Of a stretch of 64,000 nucleotides of DNA, positions 40,880 through 51,534 are shown piece after piece. The position numbers were made by a program, and so were the translations under genes. A model generated the notes under the pieces. The model saw only the letters and a program-made list of their open reading frames with translations, did no database searches and had not been told where the DNA came from. How positions within the stretch are numbered: position 1 is the first letter of the stretch; each line of letters opens with the position of its first letter. The DNA is from Stichopus chloronotus (taxonomy: Eukaryota; Echinodermata; Holothuroidea; Aspidochirotida; Stichopodidae). The stretch covers positions 744,001 to 808,000 of the forward strand of contig CM037833.1 in assembly GCA_021234535.1 (NCBI GenBank), read 5' to 3'.

Positions 40880-42050
40880 TCATTCCATTTTTGAAAATAG
40901 CCAAGCTGAGTCCCATCATGCACCGTCCCTTCTTGGGACTTAAAATTGGATGTCCCGGCTCAGGTCCATTTCAGGCCACTTGTTCAATATTTACCTTATA
41001 TCAACAGGATGAAAGTCGTCTGACGATGCATGGATAAGTAATGACTCACAACCTATTGAGAAAACGTACAGTAAAGACAGACCAACTGGGTACCAGCTCC
41101 AGCCCAAGGAAACCTGTCTTAACCCAACTTAATACAATTAAATTTCGTCTCAAGATCAATGTTGGTAAACGTAAGCTTACTAACGAACTGTCCCATAATT
41201 GATTTGAATATTTATGATGCTTTACCAATTGGGCCTCAGAAGGGCCAGTTGGGGACGTTTAGGTGCATGGCCCCATTTTCGTCCAATAATATGATTTTGA
41301 TTTGGTATTTATCTCGAGGTCTCATGTTTTTTTTTATCATTTGTGATGAAAGCCCAATTATGAACTACCTGGATCCCGCTTGGGCAAGTTAATTACACAC
41401 AAGTCAAGCTTAATCAAAATCCACTTTGGTTTGGTACTTATTTGGTGTATTTAGGACCGTAGTTTATAAGGTTAAAAATCTTCTTACGATAAACAATGAT
41501 TCACAGTCTCCTAGCAAGACTTTTAAAAACAGATCAACTGGGCACCTACTGGACCTCAGTTGGGACCCAATGCAGCAAAGCCCATTTCAAACCTAATAAT
41601 AACCAGCACTTGTTCAGTTTTATTTTTGTAGTTCTTTAGAAATATTGGTAAATGTATAAATTCAATTGATACAAAGTGAAGAGCCATGTTGGGCCTTGTT
41701 TAGGTCCCAATTGGAATCCAAATAGTAAGAACACAACACAGGCGGGAAAAAAAAAAGGAATTTACTCCTTTTGATTTGTAGGTACTCTCTCTCTCTCTCT
41801 ATCTTAGGTAAAGAAAAACACTACGCTTGAGCTTTCACTTTAAAACCTTGTTTCAAAACTAAGTTTAAAGATTTTTCATTTACGCCCAATTCGCAATTGG
41901 TCCCTATCAGACCCTTAATAAGCTCCTGCCTTTGGCCCAACCCCAATGAAGCCCAGAAAGAAAAAGGTATAGCCCAGTTGGGTCCCAATGGGGCTTGCTT
42001 CTGTGATGGTACTTTTAAGTGTCTAGTTAAAGATTCCATACATATTTTGT
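40880..42050. repeat. Diverged repeats around a CCCAATTGGG-like motif
   Basis: Segments near 40910, 41080, 41230, 41540, 41690 and 41920 share variants of AGTTGGGACC, GGGCCTCAGAAGGGCC and CCCATTTCA-type sequence spaced roughly 150-300 bp. They look like an old tandemly repeated sequence. The open frames over it (for example minus 42039-41821 and plus 41897-42109) follow from the repeat. Confidence 0.55.
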
Positions 42051-42054
42051 TTTT

Positions 42055-44028
42055 TACACCTGTTCATTCCTTTATGGTATACATTTTGTCCGTTTTATAT
42101 TTTTTGTAATTGTATAGAGGACCTCTGGTAACATTACCCATCTCTAACCGAGCTTTTCTCTTGAAACTAGGTTGAAAATAAATAAAGGCATTATGTGTTT
42201 ACTAGCATTTCGTGTAGCCCAGTAAACACACCCGCTAAATGCATGTACACACAGCTGCTTCTTGCGCTATGTACATGCAAAACAAAAAAACAACAGGTGG
42301 AAGCAAGATTACATAACAACTGTCGCCGTAGACAAACGCACTATCCCAGTGCGTATTGGATAATCACATTTCCGTGTATTTGATTGGTCATCTTCCATTT
42401 CTCTACGTGTTGAAAGCAATACGACTCAAGTCCAACTGGGCTTCCCATACACACTCGGCCATGGATGCGTAGATAACGCGCAAGTGTTGTGTCAGTCATG
42501 CGTGCGCCTAAAAATATATATTCCCATACTGATCGAGTGTGCGTCAAGGTAATCCTTTGATTTTCTTTATTTCTCAGATCAGCGCGCTTTCTAATATTTT
42601 TTTAAGAAACACGTCACAATCATTTGCATTACTCAATTTCATTTCCCCTAAAGTGTACTGTAAAAAAACTCAATTCCTTGGCTAGTGTATGCACAACATT
42701 GTAATAGTAGAAAACATACCTAGTATGGGTATTACCAAAGGAAAATGAAACTTGTTAGATATAATCGCTTAATCCAAACATGGTTGCACAGGTTGAAAGA
42801 TTAAGTCCCGCTGCATAAAAAGCAACGGTGTAAGATGAGGATCACCTGTCTACCAACGTTGACACTCATCGGCTTTGCGGTCTCTAAGGGGTTGCAGGCG
42901 CAAAATTTGAAATTGAAATTTACTTTTGCACACACACAGACATACACACACACATCTTCAGACATTTTGACCACTACCATAATGGGGGTTAAAGGTCAAA
43001 TTAAGTACCATACCAGGTTAGGCCTACATGTTTCATATATCAACCATATCTAGCCTTACCATTACAACCATTGTTATGACAACTGAGAGAGCTATCATAC
43101 ATCTTAACGTTCCAAAATCATTTCAAAATTGTATTTCGATTTTACTGTTTCGAGTTTCAGACAAAAACGATAATAAAACCGAAAAAATGAAAAGCGATAA
43201 CCAGGAAAATTTAAGTTGGTGAAGTTAGGATATGTGGGTGAATTCGACAGGTTTAGACTGCCTGCCATTCTATGGAATGATAATTGTGTAATTACGTTAT
43301 TGAACTTCACAAATAACTCATTTTAACATCAATACAGATTTAAACATATAATTACAATTAGGTACATGTTACTTTCACTGTGTTTGTTAATCATGTTTCT
43401 TCCTAACTTCTCGTAGTATATAGTCACAGCAATAATAAATTACGTACGTAATAAGATAAAGTACTGCCGTACCTCATAAGAGCTACGTTGCATTGAAAAA
43501 AGTAACGGGCAATCCTGTTTCTAGAATACTGAAAAGTAAGTACTAGTAAAATCATCAAATTAAAACCATACCACATTGTATGTACCTCTAATTTTCTTCA
43601 CGTTCTATGGAAATGTCAAAAACGATAGAAAACAAAGACTACTGTGTATCGTTGACAGCTGCACACCTGACTGTAAGATGTGGCCGATCATTCTGATACC
43701 AGCTCTCTCCACTGACTATTCGAATTGGCTCCCTGATCATGCATCAAAAAATAATCGAGTCCCAATGTAGTAAATCACTAGGTTACTATCCACAGTACTA
43801 GAGCTTGTCAACAGTAACATAACTACGGTATAACCACTTTGCATGATTTTCCTTTTTTGAAATCACAAGGAATAATCTTTGGAAAGAAAAAAAAAAACTT
43901 TTCTTGGCTTTCCTTTACGGAAAATACCTCGTATCGATAATTCGTGATTTTAGTACGTTTATTCATTGTTCTCTCAAGTGTTTCCTTTTGGTTCATGTAC
44001 TTAAATAAGTAACGTGTACACAAGTATT
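42055..44028. other. Intronic or intergenic sequence
   Basis: This lies downstream of the minus-strand exon ending at 44035, so it is probably intron. I found no further exon with matching phase by eye. Confidence 0.4.
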
Positions 44029-44034
44029 ACTTAC

Positions 44035-44243
44035 CACAGCTTATTCAAACTTGCACATTTTGAGGAGTAACGTAAGAAGGCCACAAATTCCTTGTTAGTT
44101 AGTGTCCTGTATAAGTCCTCGATAGATAGATCTCGGAGTGAATTGAGGACAGGGAGAGAGACACCAGAATCCAAGCTGATGCTTAAGTCAGACTTGTTAA
44201 CTCTAGGAGAGCAATATTTGGACCACACCTGGGTGATTGGAAT
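44035..44243 (-). CDS. Internal exon of an RGS-like protein gene
   Basis: A 209-nt minus-strand segment is bounded by a strong acceptor (TTTTTTTCTCCTTCTTAG, exon from 44243) and a consensus donor (CTGTG|GTAAGT, exon ends 44035). It is open throughout in one frame: 69 codons plus two bases. The peptide contains VWSKYCSPRV, a polar linker, then LRDLSIEDLYRTLTNKEF and FLRYSSKCASLNKLW. The last part has the F-x2-FL...L-x2-W spacing of the start of an RGS helical bundle. The preceding W-x-K-Y-x-SPR segment resembles the stretch between RGS domains of RGS22-type proteins. Family assignment is from memory of motif layout and uncertain; exon status is well supported. Confidence 0.6.
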
Positions 44244-44827
44244 CTAAGAAGGAGAAAAAAACGAAAGTAAGAAAATACAATGACATTTGGTCGGACAAAT
44301 AAAAAGTGATAACAAGTAGCAGTTTGTATGTATGTATTACATAAAATATGTTTGTACATTTCAGAGGAAACTATTTGCTCGGATGGCAAGGCTGGTTTTA
44401 ATATTAGAAATACATCAGGTGATAAAAATACTGTTCTACTTTGATCTTTTTTATTGCATCGATTTGAAATACATTGACAGTTTCTTGATTATTCTTATGC
44501 GTTTTTTTTTTTTTGCAGACGGGATCACGTGGGTTGCGGTACACGAATGCTGTTGCTTCCTCATCGTACAATAGTTGGGTTTCGAAAATGCACAATTTGG
44601 TATATATATTCTAAGTCAAGGGTTATACATTAAAACGACGAGCATAGATTTCAACAGATGTTACCCCAATTAGTGAAGGTAGGGGTGGGCCCCTGTCTGG
44701 TGTGATGTCTCTTTTTGCTTTTGTTAGCTTAGAGGTACGGACAAAGTTTTGCTTCTTTGTGAACGAAGTAGAATGCTGACAGAGCACACATGTCCTTTCA
44801 CGGACGTGAATGAAAGTAGTCAACAAG
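44244..44827. other. Intronic stretch with a strong plus-strand acceptor
   Basis: A long T-run followed by GCAG at 44502-44519 looks like a plus-strand 3' splice site. The sequence after it is open in two plus frames and one minus frame for about 30 codons, so no coding call is possible. Confidence 0.35.
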
Positions 44828-44886
44828 AGCCTCTGATTGGCTGAAAGAAAGCCTCTGATTGGCTAATCAATCTTGTAGGTGATTGG
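44828..44886 (-). promoter_or_regulatory. Three CCAAT boxes at 22-24 bp spacing
   Basis: ATTGG occurs at 44836-44840, 44858-44862 and 44882-44886, that is CCAAT on the minus strand. The first two are in an exact 15-bp repeat (AGCCTCTGATTGGCT). Clustered CCAAT boxes are typical NF-Y sites in promoters. The orientation and position, about 0.6 kb upstream of the minus-strand exon at 44243, would suit an internal minus-strand promoter. That is inference; single GATTGGCT sequences elsewhere in the window (34882, 48183) weaken it. Confidence 0.35.
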
Positions 44887-45129
44887 TCCGATTTCTGCTG
44901 CAGAACCCTTTAGACAAGGGAAAACAGCAAAAACACACACAGGCACGTTTACAGTGTAATTTTGCAGGTTCTAGGCGGTAAAGGTTTTTCTGTCTCGCTT
45001 TTATGAGACGATGGAAATTCCAAGTAATTTCCATCTCGTTTGTCGTTAGAGATTCCTCAGAGGAATTCTCAGTGATGAATCTAATCCACGTCTCGATATT
45101 CCGAAGAACAGAGAGGCAAATACAAGTGA

Positions 45130-45410
45130 AGCTGGGGGTGGGCGCTGGTTCACTATCTAACGTAACGATACGGCGAAGAACCTGATGAGATTTTTAAGGG
45201 AATGCCCTGAGGTATACATGTCTTATTGCATGTTCCTCTGAGAAGCATTTCACCTATCAGGTGAAATAAACTTTTACTTTTTATGTAGTAAAGCGACAAG
45301 AATGGTTCTTATGACCAAACTTAGAATGGCTCTTAAGACCAAACTAGACCGGTTTCTGCTCTCAAATTTTAGATTAGGAGCGTCATCAGTAGTGTGCCTT
45401 TAAATATTTT
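45130..45410 (-). mobile_element. Solo terminal region of a Penelope-like element
   Basis: This segment is homologous to 49165-49445, which adjoins a Penelope-like reverse transcriptase remnant. Both contain GGGGGTG...GGTT, an AAGGGAATGCCC / AGGGGAACGCCC stretch, TTGCATGT, and the end CTAGACCGGTTTCTGCTCTC / CTAGGCCTGTTTCTGCTCTC. On the minus strand it carries CTGATGA (45389-45383) and GAAA (45356-45353), the conserved core of a hammerhead ribozyme. Penelope-like elements are known to carry such ribozymes in their terminal repeats. No coding part accompanies this copy, as expected for a 5'-truncated or solo terminus. Confidence 0.6.
45337..45395 (-). ncRNA. Hammerhead-ribozyme-like core (probable relic)
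   Basis: Reading the minus strand: CTGATGA, then a region with possible stem II pairing GCTC/GAGC, then GAAA, then CC...GG as a very short stem III, then TC as a possible cleavage dinucleotide. Short stem III is typical of hammerheads described in Penelope-like elements. One base at the foot of stem II is mispaired and stem I pairing is poor, so activity is doubtful. The homologous site at 49434-49396 has CTGCTGA instead of CTGATGA, a core substitution that should abolish cleavage. Confidence 0.4.
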
Positions 45411-45508
45411 ATATTTGTGACCTGGGTGTCTTAGGCTTTAATGACAGTCTTAATAGCGCACCAGGTGAACAGTTTTAACGTTTCTTTTCTTTGGCTATTC
45501 CTTCACAG

Positions 45509-45697
45509 GGGTCAACCCAAAAAGACAGGGCACACTTATGCGGATGCATCGTGGGACAGTATCAAGCGTCTACTCACAAACCGATCTTCCCATACGTATT
45601 TAATATCTCAAGGGTCAAGATTCGAGGTCACAAATGTTTGGCCAAAAATATGATATTTTCTTACGGCAATAAACGCCTAAATCTCGACTGTCCTTGA
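45509..45697 (+). CDS. Candidate Ig-like terminal exon (weak)
   Basis: A very strong acceptor (TTTCTTTTCTTTGGCTATTCCTTCACAG) precedes 62 open codons ending in TGA at 45695-45697. The translation contains FNISRVKIRGHKCLAKN, which recalls the strand E-F segment of an Ig domain (hydrophobic-x-Ile, Gly, Cys-x-Ala-x-Asn) but is about three residues shorter than usual. A second plus frame is open over nearly the same length, so coding is not proven. It sits on the opposite strand to the RGS-like exons. Confidence 0.22.
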   Translation, partial: GSTQKDRAHLCGCIVGQYQASTHKPIFPYVFNISRVKIRGHKCLAKNMIFSYGNKRLNLDCP

Positions 45698-45699
45698 CA

Positions 45700-46650
45700 T
45701 TTTCGACGTTATACTGCGCAGACATGATAGTTTAAGAACTGATCAAAAGTTATTTGAGATTCCTCCTATGTAAAATATTGCAAATCCAGGTCACTTATAT
45801 TTCACATAGAGGTACAATATGTTTTGTTTCATGTCGTAAATGCATTTTTTCTCAGAAAAGTCTAGACGAGGTCACGTTCGCGCAAAAAGGCTTCGTCCTA
45901 CGTTCAGATCCCTCCCCCCGTATTAATGTCCCCCCCCCCCCCGCTTGAGTGAAATCCATTATGTCGAAAATGTTCTCACGTGAAGTGTCATGTCGTGCGA
46001 TCTGGCAATTAATATGTCAAAATGACTTTCGTCCTTGTTGAATAACTCAGGCAATGCCACTGTATAATTTCTCATGTAATTCGTAATTCCAGGGTAAATT
46101 CTTTGGAATTCCATGAATTGACCACGTGTATACATAATGCACATGCACGGTTTTGATCTAGGTTCCTCGGTTCGAGGGGCCTTATTGATCTCCGTTCCGA
46201 AGTTCTGCTTCTTTTTTCGTTTTGATTTTGTTGTCGACAATCTCCGAACGCGGTTTCGGTCTCCATTCCTGGACTTGTTTCTTTCGTCCTCAGTTTCGAA
46301 GTTCTGCTTCTTGTCTCGGTCTTGTGGTCTTGGTCATGGTCTCGGATATGACACTCTCGACTACAACGTTGCATAATACTTGCATAATTTCAAGAGATAT
46401 GCTACAGAACCTCCATCGTAGAGCCTTAAATACAGTGAATATCAATTGAATACGTACACCTGAGTTTACTTAACTTGGAAGCATCGCCTTGACTCCTTGT
46501 GTTTTTTAAAGTTACTGAAACTATGGTATGTTGTGTATAATCGGCTCCTTACAAAATTCCTAACAAAATTATCTCAATTGGGCAAACACAAGTCAAACTG
46601 ACATTTTATCAATGCCAGTATATCAACCTTTGTCTGAATTTCATTTCTGA
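45700..46650. other. Gene-free stretch with low-complexity segment
   Basis: A C-run at 45931-45942 and a degenerate TCTCGGTCTTG-like repeat at about 46240-46350. Charged minus-strand open frames at 45959-46374 derive from that repeat. The sequence is probably intronic to the minus-strand gene. Confidence 0.45.
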
Positions 46651-46654
46651 CTTG

Positions 46655-46820
46655 TCACGAGTGAAGTTGAGCTCGAGTCACAATTTGAGTCGTCCACATT
46701 TCAGATCGCGTCAAGTCGAGTCAGCATTAGTTGTTGAGTCTAGTCGATGTTTTTTTTTGTTTGTTTTTTGTTTTTTCGAGTGAAGTCGAAATTAATTGGA
46801 CACGTCATGTCGAGTCAGAA
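46655..46820. repeat. Degenerate GAGTC/GACTC pentamer repeat, left block
   Basis: Many copies and near copies of CGAGTC and CAAGTCGAGTC lie in both orientations. A similar block lies at 47835-48015. The two blocks flank about 1 kb of unrelated AT-rich sequence. Confidence 0.65.
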
Positions 46821-47834
46821 GTTATCATTGATCAAGTCAGTTTCAAGTAAAAAAATATTAGTGACCCACTGGCAAAATGTTTAATCAGGGGATATGAAGC
46901 AGCAACATTTTAGATTTAAATGGGCTTTATTGGTTCAGAAAGAAATAAGAAAGTGTCAGTACAAACACTTTTGAACATCTTCTTGATGTATCGCAATGTT
47001 TGTAGTTACGTTTACATCTTCGTTGGACAGTGAAGAACTGACGTGTTGTGACATAGGTGAAATATAGGTGGTTTGTACGATATGATTTGTTCAAAGCAGA
47101 CTAAGTTTATTCAGGAATTGGTGGTGCATTCATTTCAAAGCAGCCCCCTCCCTCTATAAAAAATAATAAAATAGTGCTAATCAAGTCCCTTTATGGTTGT
47201 GACCACCTGATATGTATACGGCTGAAAAGAAAATACACGTTGCCATTTTCATCTGACTGTATTTTTTTTTCAGAGACTGTTAAGAACTGTAAAAGTTTGC
47301 AAGTGACAAGAATAATATTCCTTAACCATGAATGTGAAAAAACGAATATTTTAAAGACGGATTTGTTATTCACCACTGTACTATAAAGGCAGGTTTCTCC
47401 TATGATCGTTTCCACCTTGAATCGTTTCTTCTTTAAAAACATGTCTGTTAAATAGTATAACATCAGTGTATTGAAAGCAACCTTTCTCTTGGCCACATAT
47501 GTAGATACCACTCTTAAGGCTTCCATTTTCTGATTTTTCTCCCGAATTTTTCGTATGTCATCAGGCATTACATCAATTTTGACCATTTGCAAAATCTAAC
47601 TCTGGTGTAATCCAGGTCTGCTACAGTCACCAGGATATAAAAATGTTTCTAATATAGATGGCACTGATAGTTTAGTGTGCTCTACCCTCGTTCTGTTGAC
47701 TAGGTTTAAGTTAAAGTTTCGATACGGTTGCATACTGCGCGGTGTTTCTAATGTTTAAAGTGTCAGGTTTAAAGTTAAATCTACGATTAACGATGGTTGA
47801 GGTTGCAAACAAAAAAAAGTGAAAAAAAAAGCGA
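46821..47834. other. Sequence between the two pentamer-repeat blocks
   Basis: A minus-strand open frame of 133 codons (47592-47191) lies here. It begins MQMVKIDVMPDDIRKIREKN and looks amphipathic, but it crosses a poly-T tract and I recognise no family. Its only upstream AG lies in weak context. The two RGS-like exons on either side join in phase without it, so it is not needed in that transcript. Confidence 0.35.
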
Positions 47835-48015
47835 TTCGAGTCAAATACTACAAATTCTAGTCAAGTCAATCCCGTCGCTAATTCGAGCTCAAGTCGAGTC
47901 ATTGATGTTTTGACTCGAGTCCTTGTAGAGTCATTTGTAATTGTGACTCGGGTCCAATTCAAATCATTAAAAAAGTCGACTCTAGTCGACTTGAATCCAA
48001 CTCAATCACTCGAGT
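47835..48015. repeat. Degenerate GAGTC/GACTC pentamer repeat, right block
   Basis: Contains CAAGTCGAGTC, TGACTCGAGTCC, GTCGACTCTAGTCGAC and related sequences, many of them palindromic. See the left block at 46655-46820. Confidence 0.65.
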
Positions 48016-48590
48016 CGTTGCAACTCTTTTGCACTGGGTAGCTACAACAAGCTGAGCAATGAAATATATAGACTAAATTTAGAATGGGTCGAGCAAAGAT
48101 CGATACAAGTATTTCGGAATAGTTACTGGATTGGTCAAATGTGGGGGACAACGCACTTGTATACACGGGTATACATTCTTCTGATTGGCTAACGTGATCA
48201 TTGACCGCTGGCCATGTTCTTAACAAGTGTGTCAACAAACCATGCTGGCCCTGACTGATAATCGTATTTTGGTACTCTCGACACCTCTCTCTTTCTCTTC
48301 CTGTTTCTCAATATACTATGTAGGCCGATCGTATCTTTTTCTTCTTTGTCATTATCATGTAGTTTGTTTTATCGATTTTCAATCATCATCGTCAACTTTA
48401 TTTTTTTTCCATAATTGTGTTACAGTCGAATCATGAAGTAAGTGGAACGCCGATCGTAAAATCACGTCAATTTCTCTGGACATTTGTTTTCTGATGGGTC
48501 AACTTTCCCTCACATACTAATGACAAATGATCAAACTGAGAGGATTTCCATGTGTCACATACAACAGAACATTAATGAGTGAGTGCTTAC

Positions 48591-48639
48591 CGATTCAATT
48601 TTCTTTTGAATATTCACGACCAGGCCGTTCACATTTAAA
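48591..48639 (-). CDS. Short internal exon, in phase with the RGS-like exon
   Basis: A 49-nt minus-strand segment (one split-codon base plus 16 codons) translates as LNVNGLVVNIQKKIES and ends at a good donor, AATCG|GTAAGC. The acceptor (ATGAATTAG) is the only AG available, because an in-frame stop lies just upstream; its pyrimidine tract is weak. The exon ends in phase 0, and the exon at 44243 starts in phase 0, so joining gives KKIES followed by IPITQVWSKYC with no frame conflict. The phase match supports both exons, although a 49-nt exon found by eye remains uncertain. The intron between them would be 4.35 kb. Confidence 0.42.
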
Positions 48640-49164
48640 CTAATTCATATGTAGGCAGTACAGGTCAGGGTAAAAAATGTGTTGCTTCGTATTGTTTGTT
48701 TTCTCTTGCTTTCATAGTTATTAGAATTATAAGGCCTTAAGGTTTCCCTCATGATTCACATTATCTGCTATGTTTTAAACAAACAACAAAAGCGCAATCC
48801 ACGGAGCTGCGTATCTCATAGCTATTATTCATTGATTTCAATAAAGTCTTATATACAGGGCCTGTACATGGGGACATCGTGATATTTGTAATATTTTACT
48901 GCAATCACATGTCACAGAGAGATGGAGACGGAACAGAACAGGAAATGATCAACTAGAACTCCTCGGCAACCGCTTAATATTAATAACAGTGACGACATTG
49001 TCATTCAATATTCATTTACAAGAGTTTTTAGTACGGCTCATTTACAACACCAGAGAGCTGAGGTTCTAATATTATAGTTCCTGGATAATGTTAAAGAAAG
49101 CCAAAAAAGCACGCACAGTAGCTACATGCCAACAGGTCAACCGCGAACAATCCTGCAAGAAAGA
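48640..49164. other. Probable intron sequence
   Basis: Contains an inverted copy (48783-48870) of the short CTCCGTGGATTG repeat. No other feature. Confidence 0.4.
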
Positions 49165-49445
49165 AAAATAAAAATTGGGGGTGAGGCGGTTGAACACTGT
49201 ATGACGAAACGAAACGACGCAGAACCCGAAGGAATTTGTTAGGGGAACGCCCGGGTAGAACATGAGCTCGTTGCATGTACCCTTGGTGAAACAGTTCTCC
49301 AGCATTGTAAAATGACGTACTTTTAAGTAATAGAGTTGACGTACTTTTAAACAGTAACATGACAGAGTAGTGGTCCTTTTGACCAACTAGGCCTGTTTCT
49401 GCTCTCATAATCAAATGTGGAGGAGGGTCAGCAGTAGCAGTCTTT
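49165..49445 (-). mobile_element. Terminal region of the Penelope-like element
   Basis: Homologous to 45130-45410 and lying directly 3' of the reverse-transcriptase remnant on the same strand. It retains GAAA of the hammerhead-like core (49399-49396) but reads CTGCTGA at 49434-49428. Confidence 0.55.
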
Positions 49446-49603
49446 TTTAATAATTTATATATTTGGCAGTAAGTTTTTAAATTTTATTTTTAGAAATGCG
49501 TGCTCCTTAGTGCACGTAAGTGCGTATAAGCTCAGGGTGCAGCTATGTGTGCATTTAACAGATCTTCGTGCGAGTTCTGGCTGTCGAACGAGTCTTCCTT
49601 ACT

Positions 49604-50830
49604 TTAAGACCTTGGTTTGACAAATAAATCTAATAGATTCGGGGCCCTTTTATAGGCAAGAATCGGTTCGTTTGGAATCAGCTTGGATGGAAACGGATGC
49701 TCTGATTTTGAATTCCAGTGTTTCAAAACGACCTCTTTTTTTAAAGGGGCTGTGTTTTGATATGGGGTGTATACGTCAGTTTGAAAACTAGAGTGGTTCA
49801 CTTTCTTTGGGTTCGGTGGTAAGATAGTGCTTACGATTTTCGGAAGAAAATTTAAAGATTCTTAGATCTAGATACATGACTTCAGAGTTAGAGATTTCTA
49901 CAGGGAAACCACTAGCTTCTCGAGTTCTGTAGCTGTTCTATCATACAACAATAGGTTGACGTCTCTGTAAAAAAGCCATTTTAGGATTTTAGGGTCGGTT
50001 GGGATCATCTATTTTCCATTCTGTGCGTAAATATATTACAGATTTCTGGTGAGGCTTGGCACGCCATGGCGCAGCCTATTATTTTGGGCAAAACTGTTTA
50101 TTAAACTCAAAACAATTCCTTTTCAAGAAGAGTTCAATTGGTCTGCGCATGGAGGTGCCAGAAACTGTATTAATTTCATATAGGCTTTTATTTGCATTGG
50201 CATAGGCTCCTTCACAAATAACGAGTGCCTCCTCTTGTGGAGTGTTGGTATACATGGAGACGACATCGAGAGTAGCAAAGAGTACTGCTTTTGGTAGCTC
50301 AGTTGCTTCCAGAACTTCTAAAAAATGGTTAGTGTCTTTCACGTACTTGTCTTGTTTTGTTACCAAAGGAAGCAAGAAATAGTCCACGAGTTCAGAGATT
50401 TTCTCCGTGGAGGACCCGTTGCCACTGATTATGGGTCTACCAGCAAATTTTGAATCAGCTGGAAGGGCTTTGTGTCCATTTGGTAGTAAGTGTTTTATTG
50501 GTTTGCGAGGATTTGTTGTCGCACGGGGATAGGTACTCCAAAGTGCTTTTGTCAATCTCATTTTTAGAGAACATGTGTAGTAGCGTCTCTTGGACTAACT
50601 TCTTAGTTTCCAATGTTATGTCACTACCTAACTTTTCGTAGTTGTGACTAGACAAGTGGTCAATCGTTAATGCGTTTCATGCAAACAGCTCTGACGCCTT
50701 AACACTGCTTTTGACATTTTTGATAGGAACACTAGCTATTTCTGCCTCTGTTGCTTTTAAATACTCCTGTAGATTTTTGCTGAAAGTCATTTGAGGTGAC
50801 AATGTAGCATAAAATCCTGAAGGTCGTTGC
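49604..50830 (-). pseudogene. Penelope-like element reverse transcriptase, degenerate
   Basis: A Penelope-like RT can be followed on the minus strand through several frames. 50655-50455 gives an N-terminal stretch (KLGSDITLETKKLVQE, then STLEYLSP). 50561-50079 gives HLLPNGHKALP (eroded LLPKIHK box), GRPIISGNGSSTEKISELVD, and TLDVVSMYTNTPQEEAL, the conserved LDVxSLYTNIP motif. About 50079-50040 resembles the GxAMGxxxSPxxxN box. Near 49970-49937, FYRDVNLLLYD stands where YxDD is expected, so the second catalytic Asp is lost. 49801-49604 holds the C-terminal motif NEPILAYKRAPNLLDL. Frameshifts and stops separate these parts. No GIY-YIG endonuclease was seen. The copy is inactive. Confidence 0.85.
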
Positions 50831-51534
50831 CATTTTCCGTGCAGTGCCATGAGTTTGAGAAGAAAAATATGCAGAGTTGGGGGTAAAAAGTGTACAGCAG
50901 GACTAAATACGGTTCATGCAGGAAACCAATGGAAACATTCTCTATTCATCTTGCTTTATATTCTTTGCTTTTTACTTTTCTTTCTATACTGTCTTCCGAG
51001 TGTTCCAGGTTATCACACCCGAACAGAACGTTGTTAGTTCCGGGCACTGATTTTAAATGAGAGCCAAATATTTTTCAAAAATAAAATGGTGGTGAACAGC
51101 AGAATCGTGCATGAAATCTTATATTGATATCTACTTTAACTTAGGAAGATTAAGCCTAGGTTGGTGCCACTAGTTAGGCTCAAGTAACGATAGCAATAAC
51201 TGCTCAAAGGTATATGTGCATATTATGCTACGTAACACGATTATAGCATTGGGTTATTCCATATGATATAGGGTAGGGTTAGGCTTACTGGTTAGAGTGA
51301 GGGGCAGGATATATGAGCATCGTTTTATGGATTATTTGCGCATTAGTTCCCTATTTCTCTGTGCAGGACCTGGTTTTGCTAAAAATATTGTTTGACTTTA
51401 ACGTTCTCATAACTAAAAGGAATGTTCACAAACATTATCCACATTTGCCAGTTCTGCTAAAAATGCTTGTTTAAAATTGAAACGTGGTGTCTATCGACCA
51501 GGAAACCAGCTCTTTTTTTATAAAAAATATCATC
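50831..51534. other. Gene-free stretch
   Basis: Nothing supportable. It borders the second foldback-like structure. Confidence 0.45.

Noticed and set aside
46161..46190. tRNA-like B-box (GGTTCGAGG)
   Set aside because: No matching A-box or cloverleaf can be drawn around it. No tRNA or rRNA gene was found anywhere in the window.
45959..46374. Charged minus-strand frames (Arg/Glu/Thr-rich)
   Set aside because: They derive from a degenerate TCTCGGTCTTG-like simple repeat, and two frames are open at once.
47191..47592. The 133-codon minus-strand frame as an RGS-like exon
   Set aside because: It crosses a poly-T tract, lacks a good acceptor or donor, and the flanking exons already join in phase without it.
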